From Cercophora sp. LCS_1 (Eukaryota; Ascomycota; Sordariomycetes; Sordariales; Lasiosphaeriaceae): 64,000 bases of DNA. The DNA lies in assembly GCA_036250225.1 (NCBI GenBank), contig JAPZLL010000039.1, positions 292,382-356,381 of the forward strand, written 5' to 3'. A model generated the notes under the pieces. It searched no databases. It worked only from the letters and a program-made list of their open reading frames with translations, and had not been told where the DNA came from. Shown here piece after piece: positions 35,269 to 46,530 of the stretch (within the stretch, counting starts at the first letter, position 1; the number at the start of each line of letters is the position of its first letter). A program made the position numbers and the translations under genes.

Positions 35269-36318
35269 ATGCCCGTCCTCCCCACGTGGGGCGTGGGTTT
35301 CGACACCCAAATCCCCGAGCCCAACTTCTGCCAACCACCATGGCATCTCTTCCAGACACGAGCCGCTTTCAGTCTTGAACCGACACCGACCCCTTTTCAA
35401 CTCCCAGCTTCTCCGTCAGCCCTGCAACTCCCAACCACCTCCAGGCCAGATAACCCTGTCCCCGCGCTGTGCGACACCCAACTGAGCATCGTCACGTGGC
35501 ACCACGCAGCCACCTCGTGCGACCCTCGCGAAACAACCCAACCAACTTGCCCATCCACGACCGACAGCGTTTGCGAAGCAGACGAGGCCCCCAGCGTCCT
35601 TTCTCCTCTATCGACAACAACAACCACCTCGACCTCACCAACCCAGCCGCCGATCACCGCTTCTGTCGTTGTGCCAATCCCGTCAACGACGAACCATCTG
35701 CCGTCCAAAGCCAAAGTCGAAGCCAAAGCCAAAGCCAAGCCCGCCGTTTGTCGCCGTACTGCCAAACCTAAAAACCCTCATCCTCCTCCTACTCTTCCCA
35801 AGATGGCCGTCGACAAGAAGAAGCCCACAATCACCAGCGCCAGCGCCAGGCGCAAGAAACCACCCACCTCGACGTCAGCGACACCGAAAAAGGCAACACA
35901 TGAGCAGCCTGGCAAAAAGTCATCGCTCCCTCCCCCTCCTCCTCCTCCTCCTTTTCGTCCGTCGGAAGCCCCTCCTGCGGCGGCAGCAGTAACAACAACG
36001 GCAAAACACGCACACAAGACGATCGAGGAGTACAAGGCGAACATGCGTCAATGGCATAACCAAATCGGCAAGAAATACAGACACAAGCTAAACGAGCAAT
36101 TCGAGTGTCTCCAGGCGGTGCTCAAGGCCGAGGAGAGCGAGGAAGGGGGCAAGCATGCGCAGGGCCATGGCGGGCGGACGATCAATAAAGCCAAGGTGCT
36201 GGATATGGCGCGAGCGCGGATTGAGGCGTTGACGACGGAGCGGGAGGCGTTGATGGAGGAGCGGAGGATGTTGGTTGACGGGCTGAAGGAGAAGGAGAAG
36301 CTCGTGAGGGCTGTGTGA
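35269..36318 (+). CDS. bHLH-type transcription factor
   Basis: Single exon, 349 aa. The N-terminal two thirds is low-complexity Pro/Thr/Ser/Lys, with a run of nine prolines (about residue 225). The C-terminus has a basic helix-loop-helix domain: KANMRQWHNQIGKKYRHKLNEQFECLQAVLK, a loop rich in Glu/Gly/His, then INKAKVLDMARARIEALTTEREALMEERRML, which runs on as a coiled-coil. DNA-binding dimer in the nucleus is the family role. The conserved Glu that reads the E-box (H-x3-E-x3-R) is Gly here (H..IGKKYR), so binding specificity may differ; some fungal relatives may share this. The start is uncertain, since an internal ATG (MAVDKKK, about 35803) would still keep the domain. It lies near, but is not clearly linked to, the giant-gene module. 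Confidence 0.8.
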   Translation: MPVLPTWGVGFDTQIPEPNFCQPPWHLFQTRAAFSLEPTPTPFQLPASPSALQLPTTSRPDNPVPALCDTQLSIVTWHHAATSCDPRETTQPTCPSTTDSVCEADEAPSVLSPLSTTTTTSTSPTQPPITASVVVPIPSTTNHLPSKAKVEAKAKAKPAVCRRTAKPKNPHPPPTLPKMAVDKKKPTITSASARRKKPPTSTSATPKKATHEQPGKKSSLPPPPPPPPFRPSEAPPAAAAVTTTAKHAHKTIEEYKANMRQWHNQIGKKYRHKLNEQFECLQAVLKAEESEEGGKHAQGHGGRTINKAKVLDMARARIEALTTEREALMEERRMLVDGLKEKEKLVRAV

Positions 36319-36683
36319 ACCTTGCAAGCACAGGGTGGGGAGTGATGGGAGTTTGGATGGGAATATTAATTGATACCATTGCTTTTTTTTTTTTTGGGTG
36401 GGTAATATGGGTTTGCTTGGACATGGGCATGGGAGATTGATTTGGACACGGAGATTGATTTTGTCACGGGCATGGTTTATGAGACCCCTTTATGATTACC
36501 CAAGTTGACGTCGGGATGGTTTGAATACACAACCCAGTCTATTAATTTTCACAATAATTATCAGTTCAATCTGGTCCCTACCTTTCTAGCCATCTTGCTC
36601 TGCGTCAATCTGTCTTTGTACCGCAAACTGTTAAACACAAACGCCAACAAAGCATGTCTCTGGATACCCAGTCAACAAGAACT
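36319..36683. other. Convergent intergenic region
   Basis: Short AT-richer 3' flanks of the bHLH and methyltransferase genes. Includes a T11 tract near 36384. No gene. Confidence 0.5.
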
Positions 36684-37820
36684 CTAAGCAGCCAACCTCA
36701 TCCTCCAAGCCAAAAGCGCCGGCAGCTGCGTATAGTTAGTACTCGACTCAACCCGCTTCGGATCATGATCCTCCTCAGTAAAAGCCAGCTCCTCCATGCC
36801 GTCCATAGCCAGTCCATGCCGAAAGAACGTCGTAAAAAGCTCGCCCATTGGTCGATGGAAATACAGCTTTTCCCCCCTCTTGGTCAACACACCCACCCCT
36901 TTCGTGGATCAGCGCTATAAAACTCACCTGCAACGTCGGCTGCCCAGGACAAGCGATGCCCCTGGCCGGCGGAACATCCAAATACGTTGTGATAACCTTG
37001 GACCTTGACACCTCCAAGTCGCCCGTCTCCGGGTTGAAGCCCAGCTCGATCTTCCGGGTGGCGTTGGACGTGAAAAAGACAGGGTGCAGAACGCTTGCGA
37101 CGAAGACGCCGTCCTTGGCTAGAATCCTGGGCAGAGCTTCGGCCAAAGGCTCAATGTCGGCAATGTCCATGATTGCCATGTTGCAGACGACAATGTCGAA
37201 TTTTGCGTCGCCCTGCTTCACGTCAGCATACCAAGAATACCTAGACAATCATGCTCTTCAGCAGTAACCCTCTTTTTGATCCCTTGTGTGATGCTCCCCC
37301 CCCCCCATTCCACCGCTCTCTTTACTTGCTGTTCCCGTTTGTGTAAACCACCCCTCTACCACCCCTCTACCACCCCTTCTCCTCTCTCTCAGCTGATCCC
37401 TCCAGAGACAGACCTGAAAAAAAAAGGGGGGGAGGAAGAAGAGAGACCCACAAACCCGTAATCCTCCCCCCTTGCCACATCCAAAACCCGATACCTAATC
37501 TCCCCTCCCTGGTCGCCCTCCGCAATCCCCTCCTCGTCCCCACGCGCCCTCGCAACTTTTACCATGGCCTCACTCCCGTCCGTGGCAACGACGTTGGCTC
37601 CCCGCGCAGCAAGCCATCGTGCAACCAGGCCGTTACCGGTCGCTAGCTCTAAAGCACGACAGTTGGGCTGGGCGAGTTTATCACCCAGCAGCCGCGTTAG
37701 ACTGGGCTCTTGCAGCTTGCGCCAGTATTTGTTGCCGTCTTTGCCGATGGCGGCGTCCCAAAAGGTGGCGAGGTCGTTCCATGCTGTGAGGGCTTCGGGG
37801 GCGAGGTGGGGCGCCGACAT
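36684..37820 (-). CDS. Class I SAM-dependent methyltransferase, 286 aa
   Basis: Three exons, complement(join(36684..36866,36928..37240,37456..37820)). Motif I is ALELATGNGLVARWLA, with VVATDGS following (the acidic D that binds the ribose hydroxyls). Exon 2 carries KFDIVVCNMAIMDI and LPRILAKDGVFVASVLHPVFF. Exon 3 carries LYFHRPMGELFTTFF and FTEEDHDP. The order matches a widespread fungal methyltransferase family of unknown substrate. The splices LQ|LYFHRP (acceptor AAAAG) and YG|YSWYAD (donor GTTTGT) were set by frame and family resemblance. No neighbour suggests a pathway. It is head-adjacent to the Hce2-like gene, with 556 bp between. Confidence 0.82.
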
Positions 37821-38376
37821 TTTGGTTTCTGCCGACGTTGGGGAGTTGGCTTGGGAGTTGCGAGTCGGTGGGACTTGGGTCGAGATTGGACGGTGGGGTT
37901 TGGTGAGGTTAGGTCAACGTGGTTTGAAGAACAAAGGCGATGCAAGAGGAAAGATCTGGACAGCAGTCCACAGAACAATTGTACTGTCTTATACGCAATT
38001 CTCCTACGAAATATGTGAGAGCGGGTTGATGATACTCACGATGCGACGCTGCGTGGCTGTGTCCCACCGTGACTCAGGCCGGGACAGACAAATGCATGGT
38101 TGACCCGACTCTGTCCAATTGGCTTCGCGGACAAGACTTGCATGCACTCTCCACCGCACTTTCCACCTTAGCCACTGCAAAATCAACCGTCACTCGCAAA
38201 GACACCACAGAAAACGCAGATTATCAGACTCTTGTCGCGTGGAAAAATCTCGCTCCATTAAATCTTCTGTCCGGATTCTATAGACCTCTCCCAGAATCAT
38301 CATCATGGCAAACAATCCTCCCAGATGACGGTGAACCCGCCCAAGATCCCAAACCTGCCCAGCTCACACCTTCCGC
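37821..38376. other. Intergenic region
   Basis: Spacer between the methyltransferase start and the 3' end of the secreted-protein gene (both minus strand). No supported ORF. Confidence 0.45.
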
Positions 38377-39079
38377 TTATTTGGCTCGGGTAATGGCGTA
38401 CTCGGTGTCGAGGAACGAACCTTCGGTGCCTGTGTTGCACGAAGTGGTGCCCTTCGCCTCGACCTTCTCGTTCTTCTCCTGCTTGAGAGCCGCATCCGTG
38501 AAAAAGCGCGCGTCGTTGGCGCCAAAGTAGGCATCCGCAGGAGCATGATCGCCGGCGAGGCGGATGGCAAAGATGCAGTCGCCCGCCGAGGCAAGAGTGA
38601 CCAAGCCCTTGCCCGCAGCACTGAATTCAGCCGATGAGACAGTCCTGGCGATCTTGTCAGTTTGAGATCTTCAGAGAGAGCGAGGGGGGGAGAGCGAAAG
38701 GGAAAAGAACATACCAGTAGCCCTTGACCGCAACCTTATCGTGGTCAGTGATGGCGTCTCGGATGGCTTGGCAGTTGCCCGCATAGGGAGCGTCGTCCGG
38801 CCAGGAAACCGTCGGATTCGACTCGCCGCAGTACTCGTTCCTGCCGTCGTTGCCAGTATAAGTGTGCCACGACGACCGCTTGTCGACAGGGACGCCGTAA
38901 GTGAAGCTCGGGTGCACCCAGATCGAGTCCTCGTTACCATCGGCGCGGGTGTACTTGAGGGGAACGAGACCCTTGTGGGCGTCGGAACCGACCTCGACCG
39001 GGATGGCGACCGCCTGGGTGAGAATGGCAAAGCCGAGGACGGCCTTCTGGACCAAGGCGCGGAGAGAGAGGGAAGACAT
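38377..39079 (-). CDS. Secreted Hce2/Ecp2-like protein, candidate effector
   Basis: Two exons, complement(join(38377..38644,38715..39079)), 210 aa. The 70-nt intron has GTATGT, CTGAC and CCAG, giving KGYW|TVSSAEFS. The N-terminus MSSLSLRALVQKAVLGFAILTQ is a signal peptide with cleavage probable after AVA. The mature protein has four cysteines (NEYCGES, GNCQAI, GDCIFA, TSCNT) in the spacing of the Hce2 (homologue of Cladosporium fulvum Ecp2) domain, and FGANDARFFTDA fits its third block. Proteins of this family are apoplastic and some act on host plants, while others are found in saprobes. The role here is unknown. The C-terminus ends TEYAITRAK. Confidence 0.78.
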
Positions 39080-40735
39080 TGTGACTTGTGAGAGTAGGTG
39101 GTTTGAAATCGGGAAGAGTTTTTGGTCGAGTAGCGGAGAGATCGTGAGATTGGAGAGGAGAGCAGTGGTGTGGTGGAAGAGAAAGTCTCCAGGTTGATGT
39201 AGAAGAGGAGATTCTATACTGGTAGGAGGGGTCAATTGTTCACAGGCGTGAGTTCACAGGCGTGGATCTACTACAAGGACCTCAACGTCCGTTGAGAACG
39301 CTAACGGGTTTCGCTGTAATCGGCGGAGTTGGGATGGAGCAGAAAGGTATGTTGAGACGGAAGGAGCAGTTTATTGTACCTTCCTCACCCCCAGTTTACC
39401 CCCAGTGCCTGCCATGTGGTCACCCGCCAAGTTTGCAAACCAATCTGACAATCAAATCGAACCCCAACGAACCCCAACGAACCCGAAAACCCCGCTCCCC
39501 CTGCGAATCCGAATGCTGACAGAGTGATCAATCGTTGTCGAACCAGGCCTGCTGAACCGGTCATCCTATAGTGTCATGGTTGCTCGTCCGGGGATTGCCA
39601 AGACCAAAAGCCATAAAAGGGGCGGGCAATTAGCCACCCCTCGCGAGGATCCCGGGGTCCAACGGCATCTGACCACTGTGACCGGGAACCAGGGATTGGA
39701 CGACAACCATTCGTGCCCTGGAAAGCTCGTTGCGAGCCACTCGCTTGGGCGGTCAGCCAATGACGCCGCATCAGCCCTACCTCCCGCGACTTGGTGGCCG
39801 TGATTCCTGCGAGCCCAGCACACCAGTCAAAAGCCCAACCCGCCACGCTCAACCCGGATGGCATTTAAATGCGGCACGGGTTGCCCGCCCGCATCGCAAA
39901 GCAAAACAATTGCCCGACCGTTTCACGCCACCATTATCCATCAACCGATCGATTGGGGTCTTGTCTTGGGTCGCCGGCCAGCCTGGTCTTTGGGCCAGAT
40001 CAATATGCCCTCTCGGGCCTGAAATGCCGAATTGACTGATATTGTGTGTAATGTTGTTTGGGGTTCGGAGGCGGGTGTCACCGGAGTTTGGAGAATTGTG
40101 GACACCGTCAGCCGGCACTGCACGCAATGCTGCACGTCACTCTTGGGCGGCCGTTCTTGCTGACTGACTCTGTTGCAGGTAGAAAACATCGCCAAGAACT
40201 CGACGCACGAGTAATCAAGTATGCGATTTCGGTTGTAGGCGATGCTGCATCCGGTAACGCGGTTTGGGGTGCAGGGACACAAATGGGAGTTTGGGGTTTC
40301 ACTTTACATGGGGCAACGGGCTCGGAATAGTAGCAGTCGGATTGCGGTGGTCAGATTCTTCATTCCGGAGTCCACGGGGAGTGCGTATGCGTGTTCGGTG
40401 GTCCCGGGGATCATGACAGCCTCAGACTCGCTCTCCTCGATGGCTCTCGGGGGCTCTCTGAACAGGATTGATCGTGACGCCATTGAAGACGTGATGGGAG
40501 CTTGGAACTTGAAGGTAAAGCCGTTGCGCTGCTAGTTCACTTTGCGTCTCACGCGATGCATCTGTTGGAGGTATCTGGGAGAATACGACGCGGGTACCTG
40601 GAGGCGTTCTGCAAACAACAGCACAAGTAGGGCTTCCTTGACGGTGTGCATTCTGACACGTAGTTGGCCTCTATCCTCCATGTCCGACAAACCAGGATCA
40701 CCACCTAAAAGATGCGACCCGACAACGGGACCAAT
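39080..40735. other. Intergenic region, no gene supported
   Basis: About 1.65 kb. Contains the promoter of the secreted-protein gene and the 3' flank of the NACHT gene. Two adjacent CGAACCCCAA units near 39460-39485. No domain-bearing ORF. Confidence 0.5.
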
Positions 40736-43700
40736 CTAATTATGATCGTCCAACCGAGGAGAAGCCTGTACGCTAAAATGTCTGATCTGACAATTCGGAG
40801 GCGGCACAAAGGGCAGCCAAGTTGGGACGGACTGGCTGCGTCTATCGAACGCCAACAACACAGGTGGTAGATATATGCGATTCAGCCACTCCTTTGCAGT
40901 CCTGAAGCGGTCCACTGTTTGCTCGCCAACACACAGAATGACGATGATGATTTCTTCCATAGCGCAGTCGTCATCATCGTTGACTTTGTGGGCTACCATC
41001 GGTGTGATCTCGCCAGATCTCTCACCCATGGGCGGAATCCGTGCGTTCCACATCAGAGTGCCGATGGTCCACGACGTGTTGAGGCTGAGCACGTGGACAT
41101 GGACCGGCTCGCTTTCAAGCCTGTTTGACAGCACGTAGCGTAACGTGTCGCCTTCTTGCACCTGAATGTTGCAGAAAGAGGCTTCTGGAAAATCCTCGTT
41201 CTCGCTGAAAACATGTATTGAAAACCAATCCATCGGTAGGGGCGTGTATGCATAGTAGTTACCAAGACCCCTGACGGTGCGCCGAAGGGCAACAGATCGA
41301 AGGGTAGTAGCAAGTCGCTTGACGCAATCGGCAGCGGTTGCTGACACTCGCTGGATGCCGGAAAGCGGTTTGCCGCTCTCGTCCGAGATCACCAACTCAT
41401 CATAGGGGTCAAGAGAGAGCGCTAGTGCTTCTGCATATCCGGGATTTCCCATGTCTAGGTGAACCCCCGGAACTGGCTTCGCGGAGTCCTCTGGTTGCAA
41501 AGCCTGAACAAGATGGTCGACATTCAGCCTTTTCGACGGGACGTTGAATCTGACAAATGTCATGAGGAAACTGTCCCAAGACTGAAGGGTCTTGATGTTG
41601 TTGATGCATTCGTCAGTGCATCCGGCCGTCCGCCTCCATAGCGGATGCACAAGAACTTGGCCCTGTTGGACGTGGTCATGCCAGTGGACTGCCGCGTAAT
41701 TGGAAAACTCAAGCTCCTCAAAGTCCCAGAGATGGTAGGATGGGGTTCGCTCGTCTTGAAGGGAGGTCGGGATAGTCCCAATTCCCCGGAACCGTGCCCT
41801 GGATCGAAATGGGAGGGACAAGTAAGCGGCGCAGGTTTCTGCCATCGTGCTGTGACAGTCCTCAATGGTGAAGTTGCCAAGCCAGGCAGGCTTCGACAGG
41901 CAGAGCGATCTTGGTGGCGCAAGCAAGTAGTCCTTCGCAGTCTGATGGATAAAATAGACACGATTGTTGTAGACGTCTAAAAAGAACTTGCACGAGTCGA
42001 GGATCCAATCCCGGAAGGCAAGTTCTGGTTGCAGCCCAAGCCCGTTAGGGTTTCCAGTGTAGCAGTCGCGAACATTCAGAGCAATGTTGATCTCGCGGAC
42101 CGTGAGCGGCCGAGCTGCGGCTACGACCATCTGGAGCATAACCCTCACATCGTTACGATGTGCCTCATTGACTCGCTCGAGGAATCCGCCGTATGTCTCC
42201 TTTACCGTTGCCGGAAGAGCCTTGAATCTTGGAATCCAATCCCGTGGAACTCTTGGGAGTCCGTCTCGGATCTTCAAGTCGAGGTAGTCGAAGAGAAGCT
42301 TCACATACAAGTATGTTCTCTCTTCCCGTGGCTGGATGAGGCGAAGGAGCTCCTGCTTCAACAAATCGTCTGGTATGCATCGTTTCGCAAATCGTTCGAA
42401 CCGCTTGTTGAGGACGTGCTCAATGTCTTTACTGAGATACTGGAGGCAATGCGGATCCTCGTTTGTTTTGAGCATGATGGCTTGGTCCATGTCTATCGGC
42501 TGGTGCGAAGAAACGAAGGGTCGTGCGGTCAGGAAAAACTTCATTTTCGGGGCGGGTCCTTTGATGTAGGCGCTGAGCTTGTTGCACAACTTGATCGCAG
42601 ATTCCGGCTCGCATTCATCCAGCGCATCCAACACTACGGTGAGCGACCCTGGTTCCGAGCCTTCTGTGGCATCCGTGAGTATTTCCCAGAGCAAGTCCAG
42701 GTTGCAACGAACTTCCTGTGGGATTAGGTGTTGAATCTTGGCACTGAATCTGTCGACAAGCGTTGGCTCCTGGCTGAACAGGTCGTCGAGTATTCGACAG
42801 AGGGCCGTTGTCGCCAAGTTTTGCCCACGCCCGTTATCCTTGAAGAAGAACGAGCAGACGGTGGTGGGGCGCAGTTTGGGAAGTTCAACCAGCATCGACT
42901 TTGCAAGGACAGATTTCCCAGAGCCTGGGATACCTGTCATGACGAAAACACCCGACCTTCCCGATGCCCAATCGAGAAACACAGGATGAGAGAGAACACC
43001 GCGGCCGGTATCGTCCTCGGGATTTTCGATGCTATCGAAGTAGGCTTGGTAGACTTCATACGGAAGCTCCTCGGGGAACTTGAACTTGTGCAAAATGTCG
43101 TTGCGCTGTTTCCTGATGGCCTCCTCCGAAATAGTGTGAAGTTTCTCGAGTAGGTGCTGGTCGAAGTTGAGATCGATGTAGCCTTGGAGACGTGTTTCAG
43201 TTTCCTTGATCTCCGAGATCATCCCAGCCCAGTCGTCAAGTTTGAGAACGTCCCTGGAGATGGTACTGAACCGGCGGCAATAGGTATAGTAGGCTCGCAG
43301 TTGATACTCGATAAGAAGCTTGTAGAGATAGACGATCTCTTCCTTGATCGACTCCTGGAGAGCGTTGAAAGAGTGATAGCTCTTCCAGTAGTCCCGATTC
43401 AGGAGGTCGATAACTTGCCCATACCACGGCAGTCTCGACATGACGTAACTGAAGCCTGATTGTCTAGCGGCGATCTGCTCGGCATGATTGATGATAACCT
43501 TGGTGAGTCCGATCTGTCAGCCGACTTATCCTTCAGGACCAGGGTATCTGCATTGATGGACAAGACCTACGGGCAGAAGAACCAAGCACACACCCGCCCA
43601 AGCGAGCGACGCAGGAGGAGAGGCCGCGAGAGCTGCCGAAACAATATCCTTTGTCCGCATGATAAACTGCACTGCGGCCGAAGCAATTCCGTTGTTTGCT

Positions 43701-44320
43701 GCATGTTTCCTCGCGGAGTCGGCGTAGCACTTAGCCACCTGACGGAAACGGGCCTCCCCGTCGACCCCTTCTTCGATGGTGACCAAGCCCGGTGTCGCGC
43801 TGCCACTGCCGTTGGCTGGAGAGCCACATGTTAGCCAAGAATAGAGCCCAGAGCTCAAAGAGAACTAACATGATCTGACACCATTGGAGATGGCGCCCAG
43901 ACTTCCTGGCCACAAAACGGTATTGAAGAAGGATTCGTAGTTGTCAAAAAGAGGTTTCATCTCGGCCTCTGCTCGCAGGGAAGCATAAGCTGTGATCCAA
44001 ATGTCCCTCGCGACGAAGTTGACCTCCGGGTTCGCATGCGATATTGAGAAGTGGCTGATGTCGCTTGTGCTAGTACGATGGTAACGAGAAAGGGAGGGTC
44101 GGGTCTGAACTTGCAGGGTTCCCGTACCGCGCGGCTTAGCCGTCAAAGGGGAAGACTCGGCTACCGGCGACGACGGGGCAATGATGGGAGTGGCCGGCTT
44201 GACATCAAGGCGCCCCGGAAACTTGGCAGAGGTGTTGGGGCTGCACTGGGTGGTCGGGTTCGTCTGGGCGTCGGCCTTCTCTCTTCTTCGAAGTAGAGAG
44301 CAGCATCGAAGCGATTCCAT
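40736..44320 (-). CDS. NWD-NACHT STAND protein with non-repeat C-terminus
   Basis: Three exons, complement(join(40736..43513,43571..43815,43870..44320)), 1,157 aa. A Pro/Ser/Thr-rich leader is followed by an NWD-like N-terminal domain (DIWITAYASLRAEAE; FIMRTKDIVSAALAASP; AWAGVCLVLLP; SYVMSRLPWY). The NACHT NTPase has Walker A GIPGSGKS (about 426-433) and Walker B VVLDALDEC. These fungal NLR-like proteins switch on NTP binding and oligomerise; several control heterokaryon incompatibility. Unusually, no WD40, ankyrin or TPR repeats follow. Instead a segment WFSIHVFSENEDFPEA, EGDTLRYVLSNRL, VHVHVLSLNTSWTIGTLMW recalls the DUF4384-type beta domain at the C-terminus of some caspase-like proteins. 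The introns are 54 and 57 nt. All motifs look intact. Confidence 0.85.
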
Positions 44321-44639
44321 GCTGCTGTTTCCAGGTTGTGCGCTCGATCCAAAATTGAGGTGACGGCGTTAGAACAAACGTTTGCGCAACGACCGAGAGT
44401 GGTTGCATTGTGGTAACCGGTAGCTCTTTCCATTTCTGAGGACCCTTGAGCGGGAAGCCCTCCGCACCGGGAGCACCTGCCTGATGCGACGACAGGTCGG
44501 CATTCTCCCATCCACCTTCCGCCTGCGGGACCACGGTTTTATGAAATGCCAGCCCTTAGCGAGCCCTTGACGGCTTGAAGTCCGGACCAGCCCTAGCTAA
44601 CATCCGACTCTCGCCGACGATATACAAGGAGCAACGGAA
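44321..44639. other. Intergenic spacer
   Basis: Promoter side of the NACHT gene, abutting the decayed HET gene. Nothing else seen. Confidence 0.4.
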
Positions 44640-46027
44640 TCAACAAAGATGAATCTCCCGTTCTTCCAAACCCAAGTCTACCCAGTCCTTAGAGCCTTCC
44701 CTCCCCAGCAGCGGCGTTGTCAGTATTCCAGCACAGTCGGAAACTACCGTCTTCCCTGGCGCCCACATTTCTCCTATCAATTCATACTGACCTTTTCTCT
44801 TCGTCTCGCACAGGAGCATGGGTGTTTTTGCCCCGAAGATGATCGCGCATACATCACCCGCCGAAGTGACCAAGGGCGCCATACCGAAATATCCCCTTTT
44901 CGTAATGATGAGCCTCCGGTTGCGAGCATATTAGTTGAACTGGCTTTGGAAGTAGTCCAAACTCTCGCTCGGGGATGGCCTTCCAGGCATGCAATGTATG
45001 CACTGCATTGAGCCTTCCAGACTTCGGGCTCGCCCCACCAGACACTAACGCACAGGGTGTTCATGAAAGCAAGCGCCATATGGGACGGACATTCCGCATA
45101 GGGCGACGACGGGAGGTCTTTGCTGAAGCATCTCCAAGCCGACAGGACGGTGTTGATCGTGTTGGTTTCCTTGAACGGCTCGGACCTTAGCCGAACATGG
45201 TCAAAAATGACCCCTTTCACCACCAGGGTACTGGGTCCAGAGAGAGACGGCTTGATGCAGATCTTTTCGCAGCCCGGAAACGCCGTTGCTAGTTTAGGAT
45301 TGGTCGGATGAGAGACGTATGTGTTGTAAAGGGCAATATTCCACCGGGGAACCCACGAGGGGATCCGAGAGTCGCCGAGGGATTCTTCTGTGTGTTGGAC
45401 CGAGTGGAGGATGACGAGGTCGCCTGTCGAAGCGATCTGAGACCAGGCAAAGTCGGAATAGATATCGAGGTAGTGCCTTTGGTAACACGGTCCATCCCAG
45501 ACGACGGCACTGTCAAGCGTGCTAACCGAGTTGTACAGTGGAACGAAGGCATACAGTCTGTCGCGTTCATCCTTGATACCGAAAAGTCTCGCGTAGCGCA
45601 ACATCTACCACAGCCCGACGAGAGACCAAGACTACTTGGCAAAGAAAGGCTTAGCCTCCAGGTGGTAGCGTTCAGCGAATATATCATCGTGAAGATCCAA
45701 CAAGTTGCCAAAGTATCTCCAGTCGACGCTGGTTCTCTGCAAAAACCAGAGCCGGCATCTCATCAGGACGTGCCAGCTAATTTGCACCTCTCCCCACAAG
45801 ATGAAGGCCTCCTTGGCAAGAGCGACCTCCTGGACCACCCAACCGCGATGGAACCACGGGGTAGTGGTCAATACCTTCAACGAGTGCAGTCGATCGCCAG
45901 CGGCCTGGCTTGCTCTACATTGTTCCCTCCTTTGTAATCTCGTCCATGCCCTATATAAACTTTTGACATCACGGATGCCGACCGCATTTCCCCAGTGCCA
46001 GAGTTGAGGCAACCGACAGGCTATCAA
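44640..46027 (-). pseudogene. HET-domain pseudogene, truncated, with in-frame stops
   Basis: The minus strand reads PWFHRGWVVQEVALAKEAFILWG, the core of a HET domain, but the N-terminal part of the domain is absent. Next, EAKPFFAK is followed by TAG, SWSLVGLW, TAG, then MLRYARLFGIKDERDRLYAFVPLYN in the same frame. Both stops sit where CAG is expected (KQ, WQ), consistent with C-to-T change at CpA. Downstream IPSWVPRWN and HMALAFMNTL still match HET proteins. Frame changes near 45040 and 44870 then split the C-terminus, whose end LVTSAGDVCAIIFGAKTPMLL...YELIGEMW is found in another frame. Not functional. Confidence 0.82.
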
Positions 46028-46530
46028 AACCCCCAGTTAAACTACGGCCGGCCATCCCGCCCCTAGAACCTGCAGCATGGCCGTATTTTACCGTGTACTT
46101 TTACCAACGTTCTGAAGGGACTATATAGCCCTTCGACCCTTCGGTAAAGCCTCGATCTGATAACCAACCCACACAGCATCCGACACTTTGATCTCGCAAG
46201 GCGCTCCACAATACACAAGACTGTTCTCTGGTTTTTCGTACCCATAGTTGAGATATTTGTGCATGGACAAGGCTGCAATAGATAGTTTCTCCGTTCTAAT
46301 TATTCGAAACGCGTTGACAGACGAGCTGAACGGCCAAGACCAAGCTCGGGTTCGAGGAGGTTGACCTCGCCCGGTAGATAAGGCATGCGTGAAGTTGAGC
46401 GTCCTTCCTTGGACACGTGACAGTCTCTCGCGGCCCGCACTGATCACCAGGCTGTCCCTACATTGCCAGTGCTTAGTCCTAGGTCCCGGGGTGATCGCGA
46501 TGGTGAATTAAATGTCGGCGACCTTGACGC
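46028..46530. other. Intergenic region
   Basis: Only a 108-codon minus-strand ORF without resemblance to any family. The missing start of the HET pseudogene is not found here. Confidence 0.4.

Noticed and set aside
34636..35400. 254-codon minus-strand ORF between the giant module and the bHLH gene
   Set aside because: Composition looks random, no domain, overlaps the bHLH start.
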